The translations under genes and the position numbers were made by a program. From assembly GCF_010726085.1 (NCBI RefSeq), contig NZ_AP022560.1, forward strand, positions 1,116,001 through 1,180,000: a stretch of 64,000 nt of DNA, written 5' to 3'. This document shows positions 19,278 to 27,395 of this stretch, piece after piece. The notes under the pieces are model-generated. The model had not been told where the DNA came from. It made no database searches and saw only the letters and a program-made list of their open reading frames with translations. The DNA comes from Mycolicibacterium moriokaense. GTDB taxonomy: Bacteria > Actinomycetota > Actinomycetes > Mycobacteriales > Mycobacteriaceae. Numbering within the stretch: the first letter of the stretch is position 1; every line of letters begins with the position of its first letter.

Positions 19278-20404
19278 ATCAGCCTGAAGTAGCGGTCGGT
19301 GCGCGCCGACCCCTCGATGCCCGGCCCCATCTTGTTCATCACGTAGGCCACAGTGGTGCGACGGTCGGGGTTCATCGTCTCGAACGATCCGCCCCAGCCG
19401 CCCCAGAAGCAGATCCGCCCGTCGGGGACGAACGGAATCGTTTCCGGCTGAGGCAGTCCGAAGCCCAGGCCCCATTTCAGCGGGTGGTTGGCGAGGACGA
19501 GATCGGGTCCGTCGGACTGGATCTCGAATATCCGGTCAATGGTCTGCGGCCTCAGTAGCGCGACACCATCCACCGTGCCGCCCAACGAGATAGCCGACAG
19601 GATGCGGGCCAGTGACCGGGCGTTGCCGTGGCCGTTGGCGCCGCCGATGTCTGCGGCGCGCCAATCCGCGGTGTTGGCCACCGCGGGATCCGGCGCCGGA
19701 CCGGTGAAGGTCTTCAGCATCGGGGCCGGCCACTGATCCATCGGGGGCAGGTCGAGCGGCTCGGTCGCGGGGATGATCTCCGCGATCCGGTCGTCGTCAG
19801 CGGGTATCGCACCGATCTGGAAGTCGGCGCCGAGCGGACCCGCAATCTCGTCGCGCACGAACTCCTTCAACGACTTTCCGGTCACCCGGCGCAGCACCTC
19901 GCCGATGAGGTGTCCGTAGTTAAGGGCGTGATATCCCGACGCGGTCCCCGGCTCCCACCACGGCGACTGGGCGGCCAGCGCGGACGTCGACTTGTCCCAG
20001 TCGAAGACGTCCTCGACGACCACCGGCTGGTCCCACCCGGAAACGCCCGACGTGTGCGACATCAGATGACGAAACTCGATGTGCTGCTTGCCGTTCGCCG
20101 CGAACTCGGGCCAATACGTGGCCACCGGGGCCTCGGGTTCGACCAAACCACGGTCGATCAGCATCAGCGCCGCGAGCGCCGTGACCGTCTTCGTCGACGA
20201 CCACACGTTGACGATCGTGTCCCTGGTCCACGGCAGGGTCTTGGCGGCGTCGGCGTGGCCGCCCCACATGTCGACGACGAGTTCGCCGTCGATGTCGATG
20301 GCGATCGCGGCCCCGACCTCCTCGCCGCGGGTGATCTCGTCGGCGAGCGCCGCCGCGACCTTGTCGAAGCGTGGGTGCCAGTGCCCCTGCAATAGCTCGT
20401 GCAT
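19259..20404 (-). CDS. Serine hydrolase of the beta-lactamase (class C / esterase) family
   Basis: A 381-residue protein of the class C beta-lactamase/esterase fold. The nucleophile motif S-x-x-K is in NVWSSTKTVTALAAL, the Tyr motif in GYHALNYGHLIGEVL, and the late region has NHPLKWGLGFGLP and CFWGGWGGSFE typical of actinobacterial esterase-like members. No signal peptide is visible, so it probably acts in the cytosol on esters or amides rather than as a secreted antibiotic resistance enzyme. The start is set at ATG 20404 (MHELLQGHWHPRFDKV); an upstream extension has no family features. Confidence 0.87.
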   Translation of the reverse strand: MHELLQGHWHPRFDKVAAALADEITRGEEVGAAIAIDIDGELVVDMWGGHADAAKTLPWTRDTIVNVWSSTKTVTALAALMLIDRGLVEPEAPVATYWPEFAANGKQHIEFRHLMSHTSGVSGWDQPVVVEDVFDWDKSTSALAAQSPWWEPGTASGYHALNYGHLIGEVLRRVTGKSLKEFVRDEIAGPLGADFQIGAIPADDDRIAEIIPATEPLDLPPMDQWPAPMLKTFTGPAPDPAVANTADWRAADIGGANGHGNARSLARILSAISLGGTVDGVALLRPQTIDRIFEIQSDGPDLVLANHPLKWGLGFGLPQPETIPFVPDGRICFWGGWGGSFETMNPDRRTTVAYVMNKMGPGIEGSARTDRYFRLIYEALA

Positions 20405-20517
20405 CGGACCATCATGCGCGGCACGCCGTGCTTTTGTTCCGGCAATTGGGAAGTGATGGCAGCGTCGGCGCGGTACCTTCTGCATGACCCGGTGTCAATG
20501 TTGTGGGAGGAGCACGT

Positions 20518-20751
20518 ATGCACAAACTCACGATGGCGGTCGCAGCGGCCGCACTCATGGCGGGGCCGATCCTGACAGCGCCGACGGCGGCGGCGGGTTC
20601 GGTCCAGGACACGACCTACACCTCACCTTCGATTCCCGCGGTTCCCAAGGTGGTCGCACTCGACTGCTACGGCACCACGGGCAACATGGGTTGCGGGCCC
20701 GGCTGGTTCTGGCGCGACGGCTGGCGTGGATGGGCGTGCTACCCATGCTGA
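20518..20751 (+). CDS. Small secreted Cys/Trp/Gly-rich peptide of unknown function
   Basis: A 77-residue product with a clear Sec signal peptide (MHKLTMAVAAAALMAG, Ala-rich up to about residue 26). The short mature part ends in a segment with four Cys and several Trp and Gly (DCYGTTGNMGC, GPGWFWRDGWRGW, ACYPC). The four Cys could form two disulfides in the oxidising cell envelope. GGGAGG at 20505-20510 gives a well spaced RBS for ATG 20518. Another small secreted protein starts almost at its stop codon, so the two are translated together. I recognise no family. Confidence 0.75.
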   Translation: MHKLTMAVAAAALMAGPILTAPTAAAGSVQDTTYTSPSIPAVPKVVALDCYGTTGNMGCGPGWFWRDGWRGWACYPC

Positions 20752-20753
20752 GG

Positions 20754-21284
20754 ATGAAGACGTATACGAAGGCGGCGGGAGCGTTCGCCGCCATGGCCGT
20801 TGCGGCGACGATCGGCGGTTTGGGCTCTGCCACAGCGCAATCCAATGACCTCAGCACGCTGCCGGTGGACCCGAACCTCCTCACGGATTCACTGGCCTAC
20901 AGCGCGGCCCCGTTCGTCATCAATCCGAACGGGCAGCAAGGCATTCAGGCCGACTACACCCACCGCGAAGGCGGTACCCGCTCGATCACCACCACGATCC
21001 TGCTCTATCCCAACGAGGAGGCGGCGGCTGCATCGCTTTCGGCCGCAGCGGATCAGGTGGCGGCGCCGAGGAAGGTGGCCGCGGCGGTGGGCGCCAACGG
21101 GAATCTGATCGCGGGGACGACGCTCGACGGTACGCAGTCGACAAGCGTGCTGACGTTCACTCAGGGCAACGCGGCCACGACGATTCAGTTCGACGGTCCG
21201 CTAAACGATCCTGCGCCAGAGGATTTCGTTCTCGACTACGGCAAGAAGCAGGACACGGCAATCCTGGACTGGCAGGGGGTTTAG
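20754..21284 (+). CDS. Secreted protein of unknown function
   Basis: A 176-residue protein with an N-terminal signal peptide (MKTYTKAAGAFAAMAVAATI, cleavage likely after the Ala before QSNDLS). The mature domain has about 145 residues and contains DYTHREGGTRSITTTILLYP and an Ala-rich helix (ASLSAAADQVAAP). I recognise no catalytic motif. The start could be ATG 20754, just after the preceding stop, or ATG 20745, which overlaps it. Cotranslation with the small Cys-rich secreted peptide suggests a shared envelope role. Confidence 0.75.
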   Translation: MKTYTKAAGAFAAMAVAATIGGLGSATAQSNDLSTLPVDPNLLTDSLAYSAAPFVINPNGQQGIQADYTHREGGTRSITTTILLYPNEEAAAASLSAAADQVAAPRKVAAAVGANGNLIAGTTLDGTQSTSVLTFTQGNAATTIQFDGPLNDPAPEDFVLDYGKKQDTAILDWQGV

Positions 21285-21290
21285 GCCCCC

Positions 21291-21803
21291 TCACCAGTTG
21301 TCGTAGCCGCCTTCGGGGCCCAACATCCGTTCGAGACGGGTGCGATTGATCCTGGCGAGTTCGTTTCGCACGACCTTGCGCTCGGTTTCGGCGTCGTTGT
21401 GCAGCCGGTCGGACATCGTCGCCAGCACATCCTGTGCCGTGTAGCCGTTGACGAACATGACGAAGCCGAAGCCGAAGTGCTCCAGGTAGCGCTTGGACGC
21501 CTGGCTCAGTTGGTCCATCACGGGCTCTTCGCACCAGATGGCGCACTGCTCCGCGGCCGACTTCTCGCTGCCCGGCCTGCGGCCGACGTCGGGATAGGCC
21601 TGCAGGATCGTGTCAATCGACTCCTCGGCGAGGCCGAACAGCAGCGCGTCGGCCGCACGGAAGAGTTCGTCGTGGGTGGCGAACGGCCGACTGCGGCACA
21701 GATCGGCTGCCAGCGGGACGCTGTAGCAGCACTCGAAGATGGCGTGCACCGCTCGCCGCATCGGCATTGCGTTGAACGCCTCGAGGCCGATCCCCTGATG
21801 CAT
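21291..21803 (-). CDS. uraD: OHCU decarboxylase (ureide pathway)
   Basis: 2-oxo-4-hydroxy-4-carboxy-5-ureidoimidazoline decarboxylase, the last step from urate to S-allantoin. Family marks are GLEAFNAMPMRRAVHAIFEC with the Cys pair after it, the helical HDELFRAADALLFGL, and the catalytic-site segment RYLEHFGFGFVMFVNG (F-G-x-x-F-[VI] pattern). Length is 170 residues from ATG 21803. No urate oxidase or HIU hydrolase gene is in the window. It lies downstream of ppa but behind a terminator, so it probably has its own promoter in the ~60 bases before the start. Its 3' end faces the secreted-protein gene at 6 bases. Confidence 0.9.
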   Translation of the reverse strand: MHQGIGLEAFNAMPMRRAVHAIFECCYSVPLAADLCRSRPFATHDELFRAADALLFGLAEESIDTILQAYPDVGRRPGSEKSAAEQCAIWCEEPVMDQLSQASKRYLEHFGFGFVMFVNGYTAQDVLATMSDRLHNDAETERKVVRNELARINRTRLERMLGPEGGYDNW

Positions 21804-21864
21804 CAACACGCCGTCATCATCGAAGGCGCAGGGTACGCGCGGGTTACCGAATGTTACGGCGATG

Positions 21865-21888
21865 AAAAATAACGGCCCGGACGGGCCG
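21865..21888 (-). terminator. Intrinsic terminator after ppa
   Basis: Read on the minus strand, CGGCCCG-TC-CGGGCCG (21888-21873) forms a 7-bp GC stem followed directly by TTATTTTT (21872-21865), 8 bases past the ppa stop. This is a textbook Rho-independent terminator and separates ppa from uraD. Confidence 0.8.
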
Positions 21889-21895
21889 GTCAGTG

Positions 21896-22384
21896 TCAGT
21901 GGCCTGCGTTTTTGAACCGCTCGATCGAGGCCTGTAGTTCGGCCTCGGCCTTCTCGCGCCCCACCCAGTCCGCGGCCTTGACGTACTTGCCGGGCTCGAG
22001 GTCCTTGTAGTGCACGAAGAAGTGCTTGATCGCGTCGAGTTCGTAGGCGGGGACGTCTTCGAGGTCCTGGATGTGGTCCCAGCGCCCGTCGCCCGCAGGC
22101 ACGCACAGCAGCTTGTCGTCGCCGCCGGCCTCGTCGGTCATCTGGAACATCGCGACAGGACGTGCCTCGACGATGCAGCCGGGGAACACGGACTCCGGCA
22201 GCAGTACCAGCGCGTCCAGCGGATCGCCGTCCTCGCCGAGCGTGTTCTCGAAGAAACCGTAATCGGTCGGGTAGCCCATCGCGGTGTACAGGTAGCGATC
22301 CAGCTTCACCCGGCCGGTGTCGTGGTCCACCTCGTACTTGTTCCGCGAACCCTTGGGGATCTCGATGACTACGTCGAATTGCAC
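21896..22384 (-). CDS. ppa: Inorganic pyrophosphatase
   Basis: Family I soluble pyrophosphatase (162 residues, hexameric in relatives), hydrolysing PPi to drive biosynthesis. Visible marks are [18 protein letters not shown] and the metal-binding signature [13 protein letters not shown], plus [13 protein letters not shown] near the C-terminus. The start ATG 22384 reads [13 protein letters not shown], the usual mycobacterial N-terminus. It is monocistronic: a terminator follows 8 bases downstream, and the next gene upstream is divergent. Confidence 0.97.
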   Translation of the reverse strand: MQFDVVIEIPKGSRNKYEVDHDTGRVKLDRYLYTAMGYPTDYGFFENTLGEDGDPLDALVLLPESVFPGCIVEARPVAMFQMTDEAGGDDKLLCVPAGDGRWDHIQDLEDVPAYELDAIKHFFVHYKDLEPGKYVKAADWVGREKAEAELQASIERFKNAGH

Positions 22385-22499
22385 GGCCGCGCCTTTCTGC
22401 CCTGGGTGTTGGGGACGGGCACAACCCTAATCCAGGGCGTTTCGCTGATCTTGGTGCGGTCGGCTGCCTACGATGCTGGCCACTTGTCTAGGAGGCACG

Positions 22500-23336
22500 A
22501 TGGGCGCCATTTCCCGCGGCTGGGCTCTGACGAAGCAGAGCTGGGTGGTCTTGAAGAACGACAGGTCGCTGGTGATCTTCCCGATCCTGTCGGCGGCTTT
22601 CGCGACCGTCGCCGTCGTGGTCATCATGGTCCCGACGGCCCTGGTCGCGGGCGCCGACCAGAACAACCCCGGGTACGCCGTGGCGGCGGTCGTGACCATC
22701 TACGTGTCGACGTTCATCGCCGTGTTCTTCAACGTGGCGCTGGCGGCATGTGCGGCGCGCTCGCTGCGTGGCGAGGACACGACCATCGGCGAGGGCATTT
22801 CGGCCGCGACGCGCCAACTCGGGCCGATCCTCGGCTGGACCCTCGTGGCGGGCACCGTCGGGCTGGTCCTGCGGATTCTGGAGGAACGCTTCCCGCTGGC
22901 AGGCCGGATCGCGGTCTGGATCGCCGGTGCCGCGTGGGCGGTGGCGACGTTCTTCGTGATCCCGGTGATCGCGCTGGAGGGCACCGGACCGATCCGGTCG
23001 CTGAAACGATCGGTTGCGGTCGTGCGCGCGAAATGGGGTGAGGGTGCGACGGGGCAGGTCGCGATCTCGGCGGTCACGGGACTGATCGTCTTCGGACTCG
23101 TCCTCGTCGGAGGTGCCGCCGGCTACGCGCTCGTCGCCGTCGGTCTCGCCCCGGTCGCCTTCGCTGTCGGCGCGGTCGCGGTGGCCGCCGTGATCGTCGT
23201 CGCCGTCGTGTCCAGCGCGCTCAACTCGATCTTCCGCGTCGCCGTATACGAGTACGCGGCGACGGGGCAGGCGCCCGCCGCCTTCGATCCTGCCCTCGTG
23301 CAGTCCGCCTTCGGCCCCCGCGGCCGGCGGGCCTGA
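22500..23336 (+). CDS. Integral membrane protein of unknown function (DUF6159-like)
   Basis: A 278-residue protein with about six membrane helices: LVIFPILSAAFATVAVVVIM, a helix ending in FFNVALAACA, and paired Ala/Val-rich helices in the second half. MGAISRGWALTKQSWVVLKN at the start and GTGPIRSLKRSVAVVRAKWG between helices are typical of a family widespread in actinobacteria and often annotated only as a DUF. ATG 22500 has a strong AGGAGG (22490-22495). It is divergent from ppa and 56 bases upstream of dacB. Confidence 0.75.
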   Translation: MGAISRGWALTKQSWVVLKNDRSLVIFPILSAAFATVAVVVIMVPTALVAGADQNNPGYAVAAVVTIYVSTFIAVFFNVALAACAARSLRGEDTTIGEGISAATRQLGPILGWTLVAGTVGLVLRILEERFPLAGRIAVWIAGAAWAVATFFVIPVIALEGTGPIRSLKRSVAVVRAKWGEGATGQVAISAVTGLIVFGLVLVGGAAGYALVAVGLAPVAFAVGAVAVAAVIVVAVVSSALNSIFRVAVYEYAATGQAPAAFDPALVQSAFGPRGRRA

Positions 23337-23392
23337 TCCTCCGCAACGGATACCCTGCTCTAAGCAGCTAGTCGTTTGAGAGCAGGAGAGCT

Positions 23393-24772
23393 ATGCGGCC
23401 CACGACGTGGCGGCGCTCCACCCACGCGCTGATCGCGGTGGCGGTGCTGGTGCTGGTCGCCGCCGTCGTCGCGGTCTCGGCCATGGTCACGGGCGGCGGC
23501 TCTCCCGATGCGGCGGCGATCAAGCCGCCTCCCCCGGCGGCGACCGCGAACCCGGGCATCGTGCCCGTCTCCGACTCCGCCCCCAAGCCCACCAGGGACC
23601 GGCTGGCGGCGGCGCTCGCGCCCGTGCTCGCCGATCCCAATCTCGGCAAGTTCACCGGCCGCATCACCGATGCGATCACCGGGGCGGAGCTGTGGTCGCA
23701 GGGCGCCGACGTGCCGATGCAACCGGCGTCGACCAACAAGATGCTGACCGCCGCGGCGGCCCTGCTGACCCTGGACCGGGACGCCCGGCTGACCACCCGC
23801 GTGTTCAGCACCGACAGGCCGGGTGTGGTCGTCCTCAAGGGCGGCGGTGACCAGACGCTGTCGGCGGCCAAGCCCGGCGATGCCACCTGGTACCGCGACG
23901 CGGCGCGCATCAGCGATCTGGCCGAGCAGGTTGAGGAGGCCGGTATCCACGCCACCGCCGTGCAGGTCGACGTGAGCGAATACAGCGGCCCGACGATGGC
24001 GCACGGCTGGGATCCGGCCGACATCGACGGCGGTGACATCGCCCCGATGGAGTCGGTGATGCTCGACGGCGGTCGCACCCAGCCCGTCAGCGTCGACTCC
24101 ACGCGTTCCAAGACACCCGCGCTCGATGCCGGTCGCGCGCTGGCCGTCGCACTCGGCGTCGACCCCGCCAAGGTGACCGTGGTGCCGGGGGCCGCTCGCG
24201 GCGGCCATGAGATCGGGTCGGTGCAGTCGCCGCCGCTGATCGATCGGCTGCGCGACATGATGAACTTCTCCGACAACGTGATGGCCGAGTCGATCGGCCG
24301 CGAGGTCGCCGCCAAACTCGGCCTGCCACAGAGCTTTGCCGGCGCGGTGCAGGCGGTCCTGCGCCAACTCGAAGCCGCCGAGATTGACACCGCCAACGCC
24401 CGGCTATTCGATTCCAGCGGGTTGTCCGTCGACGACCGGCTCACCGCGGACACCCTCGACGAAGTCGTCAACGCAGCCGCCGGCAACGACCAGCCCAAGC
24501 TACGGCCGCTGGTCGAACTGCTGCCGATCGCGGGCGGCAGCGGCACGTTGTCCAATCGCTACCTCCACATCGATGCCCACCGGCCCTCGGCGGGTTTCCT
24601 GCGGGCCAAGACCGGATCGCTCACCGGGACCAACTCGCTGGCCGGCATCGTCACCGATTCGAGCGGACGCGTCCTCACCTTCGCCTTCATCTCCAACGAC
24701 GCGGGGCCGACCGGCCTGATCGCCCTCGACAACTTCGCCGCGGTGCTGCGGACGTGCGGATGCAGCGCATGA
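23393..24772 (+). CDS. dacB: D-alanyl-D-alanine carboxypeptidase / endopeptidase (PBP4 family)
   Basis: A peptidoglycan-trimming penicillin-binding protein (459 residues, Rv3627c type). It has an N-terminal membrane anchor (ALIAVAVLVLVAAVVAVSA) and the three penicillin-binding motifs: STNK (113-116), SDN (293-295) and KTG (406-408). The intervening ~150-residue insert is typical of class C PBPs. It acts outside the membrane on muropeptide cross-links. It opens a compact operon: its stop overlaps the zincin start by 4 bases, followed by tilS and hpt. Confidence 0.93.
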   Translation: MRPTTWRRSTHALIAVAVLVLVAAVVAVSAMVTGGGSPDAAAIKPPPPAATANPGIVPVSDSAPKPTRDRLAAALAPVLADPNLGKFTGRITDAITGAELWSQGADVPMQPASTNKMLTAAAALLTLDRDARLTTRVFSTDRPGVVVLKGGGDQTLSAAKPGDATWYRDAARISDLAEQVEEAGIHATAVQVDVSEYSGPTMAHGWDPADIDGGDIAPMESVMLDGGRTQPVSVDSTRSKTPALDAGRALAVALGVDPAKVTVVPGAARGGHEIGSVQSPPLIDRLRDMMNFSDNVMAESIGREVAAKLGLPQSFAGAVQAVLRQLEAAEIDTANARLFDSSGLSVDDRLTADTLDEVVNAAAGNDQPKLRPLVELLPIAGGSGTLSNRYLHIDAHRPSAGFLRAKTGSLTGTNSLAGIVTDSSGRVLTFAFISNDAGPTGLIALDNFAAVLRTCGCSA

Positions 24773-25830
24773 GTGCAGAGACCGTGACTTCGCCCAGCGT
24801 CGGCCGTGCCGTCGACTGGAATTTCGCCACCGAGGTCGGCGCGAAACTGGTGCGACCGGGTCCGGCGGCCTCCGACTACACCCGTCGTCAGGTGATCGAG
24901 CAACTGGCGGAGGCGTCCCGTCGGGCCGAGGTGCCGGTGCGCGAGGTTACCGGGCTCAACGAGGGCGGCGAGATCCCTGAAGCCCGAATCGTCGACCGCC
25001 CGCAGTGGATTCACGCGGCCGCACAGTCGATGCGGGTGATGACAGGCGGCACGGACAAGCCGAGGGGTTTCATCAGCGGACGGATCACCGGCGCGCAGAC
25101 CGGGGCCGTGCTGGCGTTCGTCTCGCAGGGGATCCTCGGTCAGTACGACCCGTTCGGACGCGAGGGCGGCGAACTTCTGCTGGTGTACCCGAACGTGATC
25201 GGTGTCGAGCGCCAATTGCGGGTCCAGCCAAGCGATTTCCGGCTCTGGGTGTGCCTGCACGAGGTCACCCATCGCGTTCAGTTCCGGGCCAATCCGTGGC
25301 TGGCCGACCACATGTCGCAGTCGCTGGCGGTGCTCACCCAGGACGCGGGGGATGACGTCTCCCAGATGGTGGGCAGGCTCGCGGCGTTCATCCGCAGCCG
25401 TCGCGACTACGTCATTGACGCTGATACGGAACCGAATTCGACGGGGATGATCGGCCTGATGCGGGCCGTGCAGGCCGAGCCCCAGCGCAAGGCGCTGGAC
25501 CAACTGCTGGTGTTGGGCACGCTGCTGGAGGGCCACGCGGACCACGTGATGGACGCCGTGGGACCCAAAGTCGTGCCGTCGGTGGCGACGATTCGCAAAC
25601 GCTTCGATGAACGGCGCCAACGAAAACAGCCTCCGCTGCAACGGATCATGCGGGCACTGCTCGGATTCGACGCCAAACTGCTCCAGTACACCCGCGGCAA
25701 GGCATTCGTCGACCACGTGGTGTACCGAGTCGGGATGACCCGGTTCAACGCCGTCTGGTCCAGTCCCGAAACCCTGCCCCTGCCAACGGAAATCGACAAG
25801 CCGCAACGGTGGATCGACAGAGTGCTGTAG
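24769..25830 (+). CDS. Zincin-like metallopeptidase (Rv3626c type)
   Basis: A 353-residue protein of the family annotated as zinc-dependent metalloprotease or 'F420 biosynthesis-associated'. The metal site HEVTH is at residues 164-168 in CLHEVTHRVQFR; a second conserved segment is LLEGHADHVMDAVGP, whose Glu/His may complete the site. No signal peptide or membrane helix is present. ATG 24769 overlaps the dacB stop by 4 bases (ATGA), and tilS begins inside its last codons. The substrate is unknown; gene order dacB-zincin-tilS-hpt is conserved in M. tuberculosis as I recall. Confidence 0.85.
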   Translation: MSAETVTSPSVGRAVDWNFATEVGAKLVRPGPAASDYTRRQVIEQLAEASRRAEVPVREVTGLNEGGEIPEARIVDRPQWIHAAAQSMRVMTGGTDKPRGFISGRITGAQTGAVLAFVSQGILGQYDPFGREGGELLLVYPNVIGVERQLRVQPSDFRLWVCLHEVTHRVQFRANPWLADHMSQSLAVLTQDAGDDVSQMVGRLAAFIRSRRDYVIDADTEPNSTGMIGLMRAVQAEPQRKALDQLLVLGTLLEGHADHVMDAVGPKVVPSVATIRKRFDERRQRKQPPLQRIMRALLGFDAKLLQYTRGKAFVDHVVYRVGMTRFNAVWSSPETLPLPTEIDKPQRWIDRVL

Positions 25831-26771
25831 CCGCGCTGCGGGCGGCCGTGAAGGCGTTCGTGCGGGAGTACGGCGATGCCGATTCGCGGTGGTGTGTCGC
25901 GCTGTCCGGGGGACCCGACTCGTTGGCGCTGACCGCGGTGGCGGCCAAGCTGAAACCGACCACCGCCTTGATCGTCGACCATCGCCTGCAGGCCGGCTCC
26001 GATCAGGTGGCGACCATCGCGCGTGAACAGGCACTCGCATTGGGATGCGTTGACGCCCAAGTGCTTTGCGTCGACGTCGGCACCGAGGGCGGTCCCGAGG
26101 CCGCCGCGCGCACCGCCCGTTACCGGGCGTTGGACGCCGCGCGTGGCGATGCGCCGGCGCTGCTCGCGCACACACTCGACGACCAGGCCGAGACGGTGCT
26201 TCTCGGCCTGGGGCGCGGCTCGGGTGCGCGCTCCATCGCGGGTATGCGCCCGCACGACCCGCCGTGGTACCGCCCGCTGCTCGGCGTCCGGAGGGCGGTG
26301 ACGCACGCGGCGTGCGACGAGCTGAACCTCACGCCGTGGCAGGACCCGCACAACCTCGATCGCCGGTTCACCCGGACGCGGCTGCGCAACGAGGTCCTCC
26401 CGCTGCTGGAGGACGTGCTCGGCGGCGGCGTCGCCGAGGCGCTGGCCCGCACCGCCGCCGCGCTGCGCGAGGACAGCGAGGCGCTCGACGAACTGGCGGC
26501 TCGCGAGCTCGCCGACGTGTCGGTCGCCGACGGCCTCGACACCGCACGTCTGATCAAGCTGCCGGAGGCCGTCCGGCGCAGGGTCATTCGCGGTTGGCTG
26601 TTGGCCGGCGGTGCCAGCGCGCTGACCGACAAGCAGATCCGCGGCGTGGACGCCTTGGTGACGGCTTGGCGTGGCCAGGGCGGCGTCGCGGTCGGGTCGC
26701 CGCTGCGCAGCAGGCGGCTCATCGCGGGCCGGCGCGGCGGGATGCTGACCCTGCACAGCGAGCCCGTGTGA
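25809..26771 (+). CDS. tilS: tRNA(Ile) lysidine synthetase
   Basis: Modifies the wobble cytidine of tRNA-Ile(CAU) to lysidine, using ATP and lysine, so that AUA is read as Ile. The PP-loop SGGPDS is at residues 33-38, followed by [14 protein letters not shown] and the substrate region [16 protein letters not shown]. At 320 residues it lacks the extended C-terminal domain of E. coli TilS, as in other mycobacteria. The GTG start at 25809 lies inside the preceding gene (22-base overlap), implying translational coupling. hpt follows closely. Confidence 0.93.
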   Translation: MDRQSAVAALRAAVKAFVREYGDADSRWCVALSGGPDSLALTAVAAKLKPTTALIVDHRLQAGSDQVATIAREQALALGCVDAQVLCVDVGTEGGPEAAARTARYRALDAARGDAPALLAHTLDDQAETVLLGLGRGSGARSIAGMRPHDPPWYRPLLGVRRAVTHAACDELNLTPWQDPHNLDRRFTRTRLRNEVLPLLEDVLGGGVAEALARTAAALREDSEALDELAARELADVSVADGLDTARLIKLPEAVRRRVIRGWLLAGGASALTDKQIRGVDALVTAWRGQGGVAVGSPLRSRRLIAGRRGGMLTLHSEPV

Positions 26772-26785
26772 AAACATGGCACGCT

Positions 26786-27376
26786 GTGCACGTGGCCGCG
26801 GAATCCACCGACATGTACTCCGGTGATATCAAGTCGGTGCTCCTGTCGTCGGACGAGATCCAGGCAAAGGTCGCAGAGCTGGGACGTCAGCTGGGCGAGG
26901 ACTACCGCGACGCCATCGCCGCCGGGACCCAGGATCTGCTGCTGATCACGGTGCTGAAGGGCGCGGTCTTCTTCGTCACCGATCTCGCGAGAGCGATCCC
27001 GCTGCCGACGCAGCTGGAGTTCATGGCCGTCAGCTCCTACGGATCGTCGACGTCCTCATCGGGCGTCGTGCGCATCCTCAAGGACCTCGACCGCGACATC
27101 AACGACCGCGACGTGCTGATCGTCGAGGACATCGTCGACTCCGGGCTGACGCTGTCCTGGCTGCTGCGCAACCTGGCGACCAGGCATCCGCGGTCCTTGC
27201 GGGTCTGCACGCTGATGCGCAAACCCGAGGCCGTCCGCGCCGACGTCGACATCGCCTACGTCGGCTTCGACATCCCCAACGAGTTCGTCGTCGGCTACGG
27301 CCTCGACTACGCCGAGCGCTATCGCGACCTGCCCTACATCGGCACGCTCGACCCAAAGGTGTACGAGCAGGCGTAA
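26786..27376 (+). CDS. hpt: Hypoxanthine-guanine phosphoribosyltransferase
   Basis: Purine salvage enzyme that makes IMP or GMP from hypoxanthine or guanine and PRPP. The PRPP loop is [18 protein letters not shown]; other marks are [33 protein letters not shown] and [21 protein letters not shown] choose GTG 26786 ([17 protein letters not shown]), which resembles the mycobacterial N-terminus; GTG 26768 and GTG 26792 are alternatives. About 196 residues. It is the fourth gene of the dacB operon. Confidence 0.95.
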   Translation: MHVAAESTDMYSGDIKSVLLSSDEIQAKVAELGRQLGEDYRDAIAAGTQDLLLITVLKGAVFFVTDLARAIPLPTQLEFMAVSSYGSSTSSSGVVRILKDLDRDINDRDVLIVEDIVDSGLTLSWLLRNLATRHPRSLRVCTLMRKPEAVRADVDIAYVGFDIPNEFVVGYGLDYAERYRDLPYIGTLDPKVYEQA

Positions 27377-27395
27377 TCGGCGCACTATGTTGGGC

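Noticed and set aside
20484..20753. Longer frame fused to the second secreted protein
   Set aside because: The upstream part overlaps the small secreted peptide in another frame and would destroy the signal peptide seen when starting at 20754.
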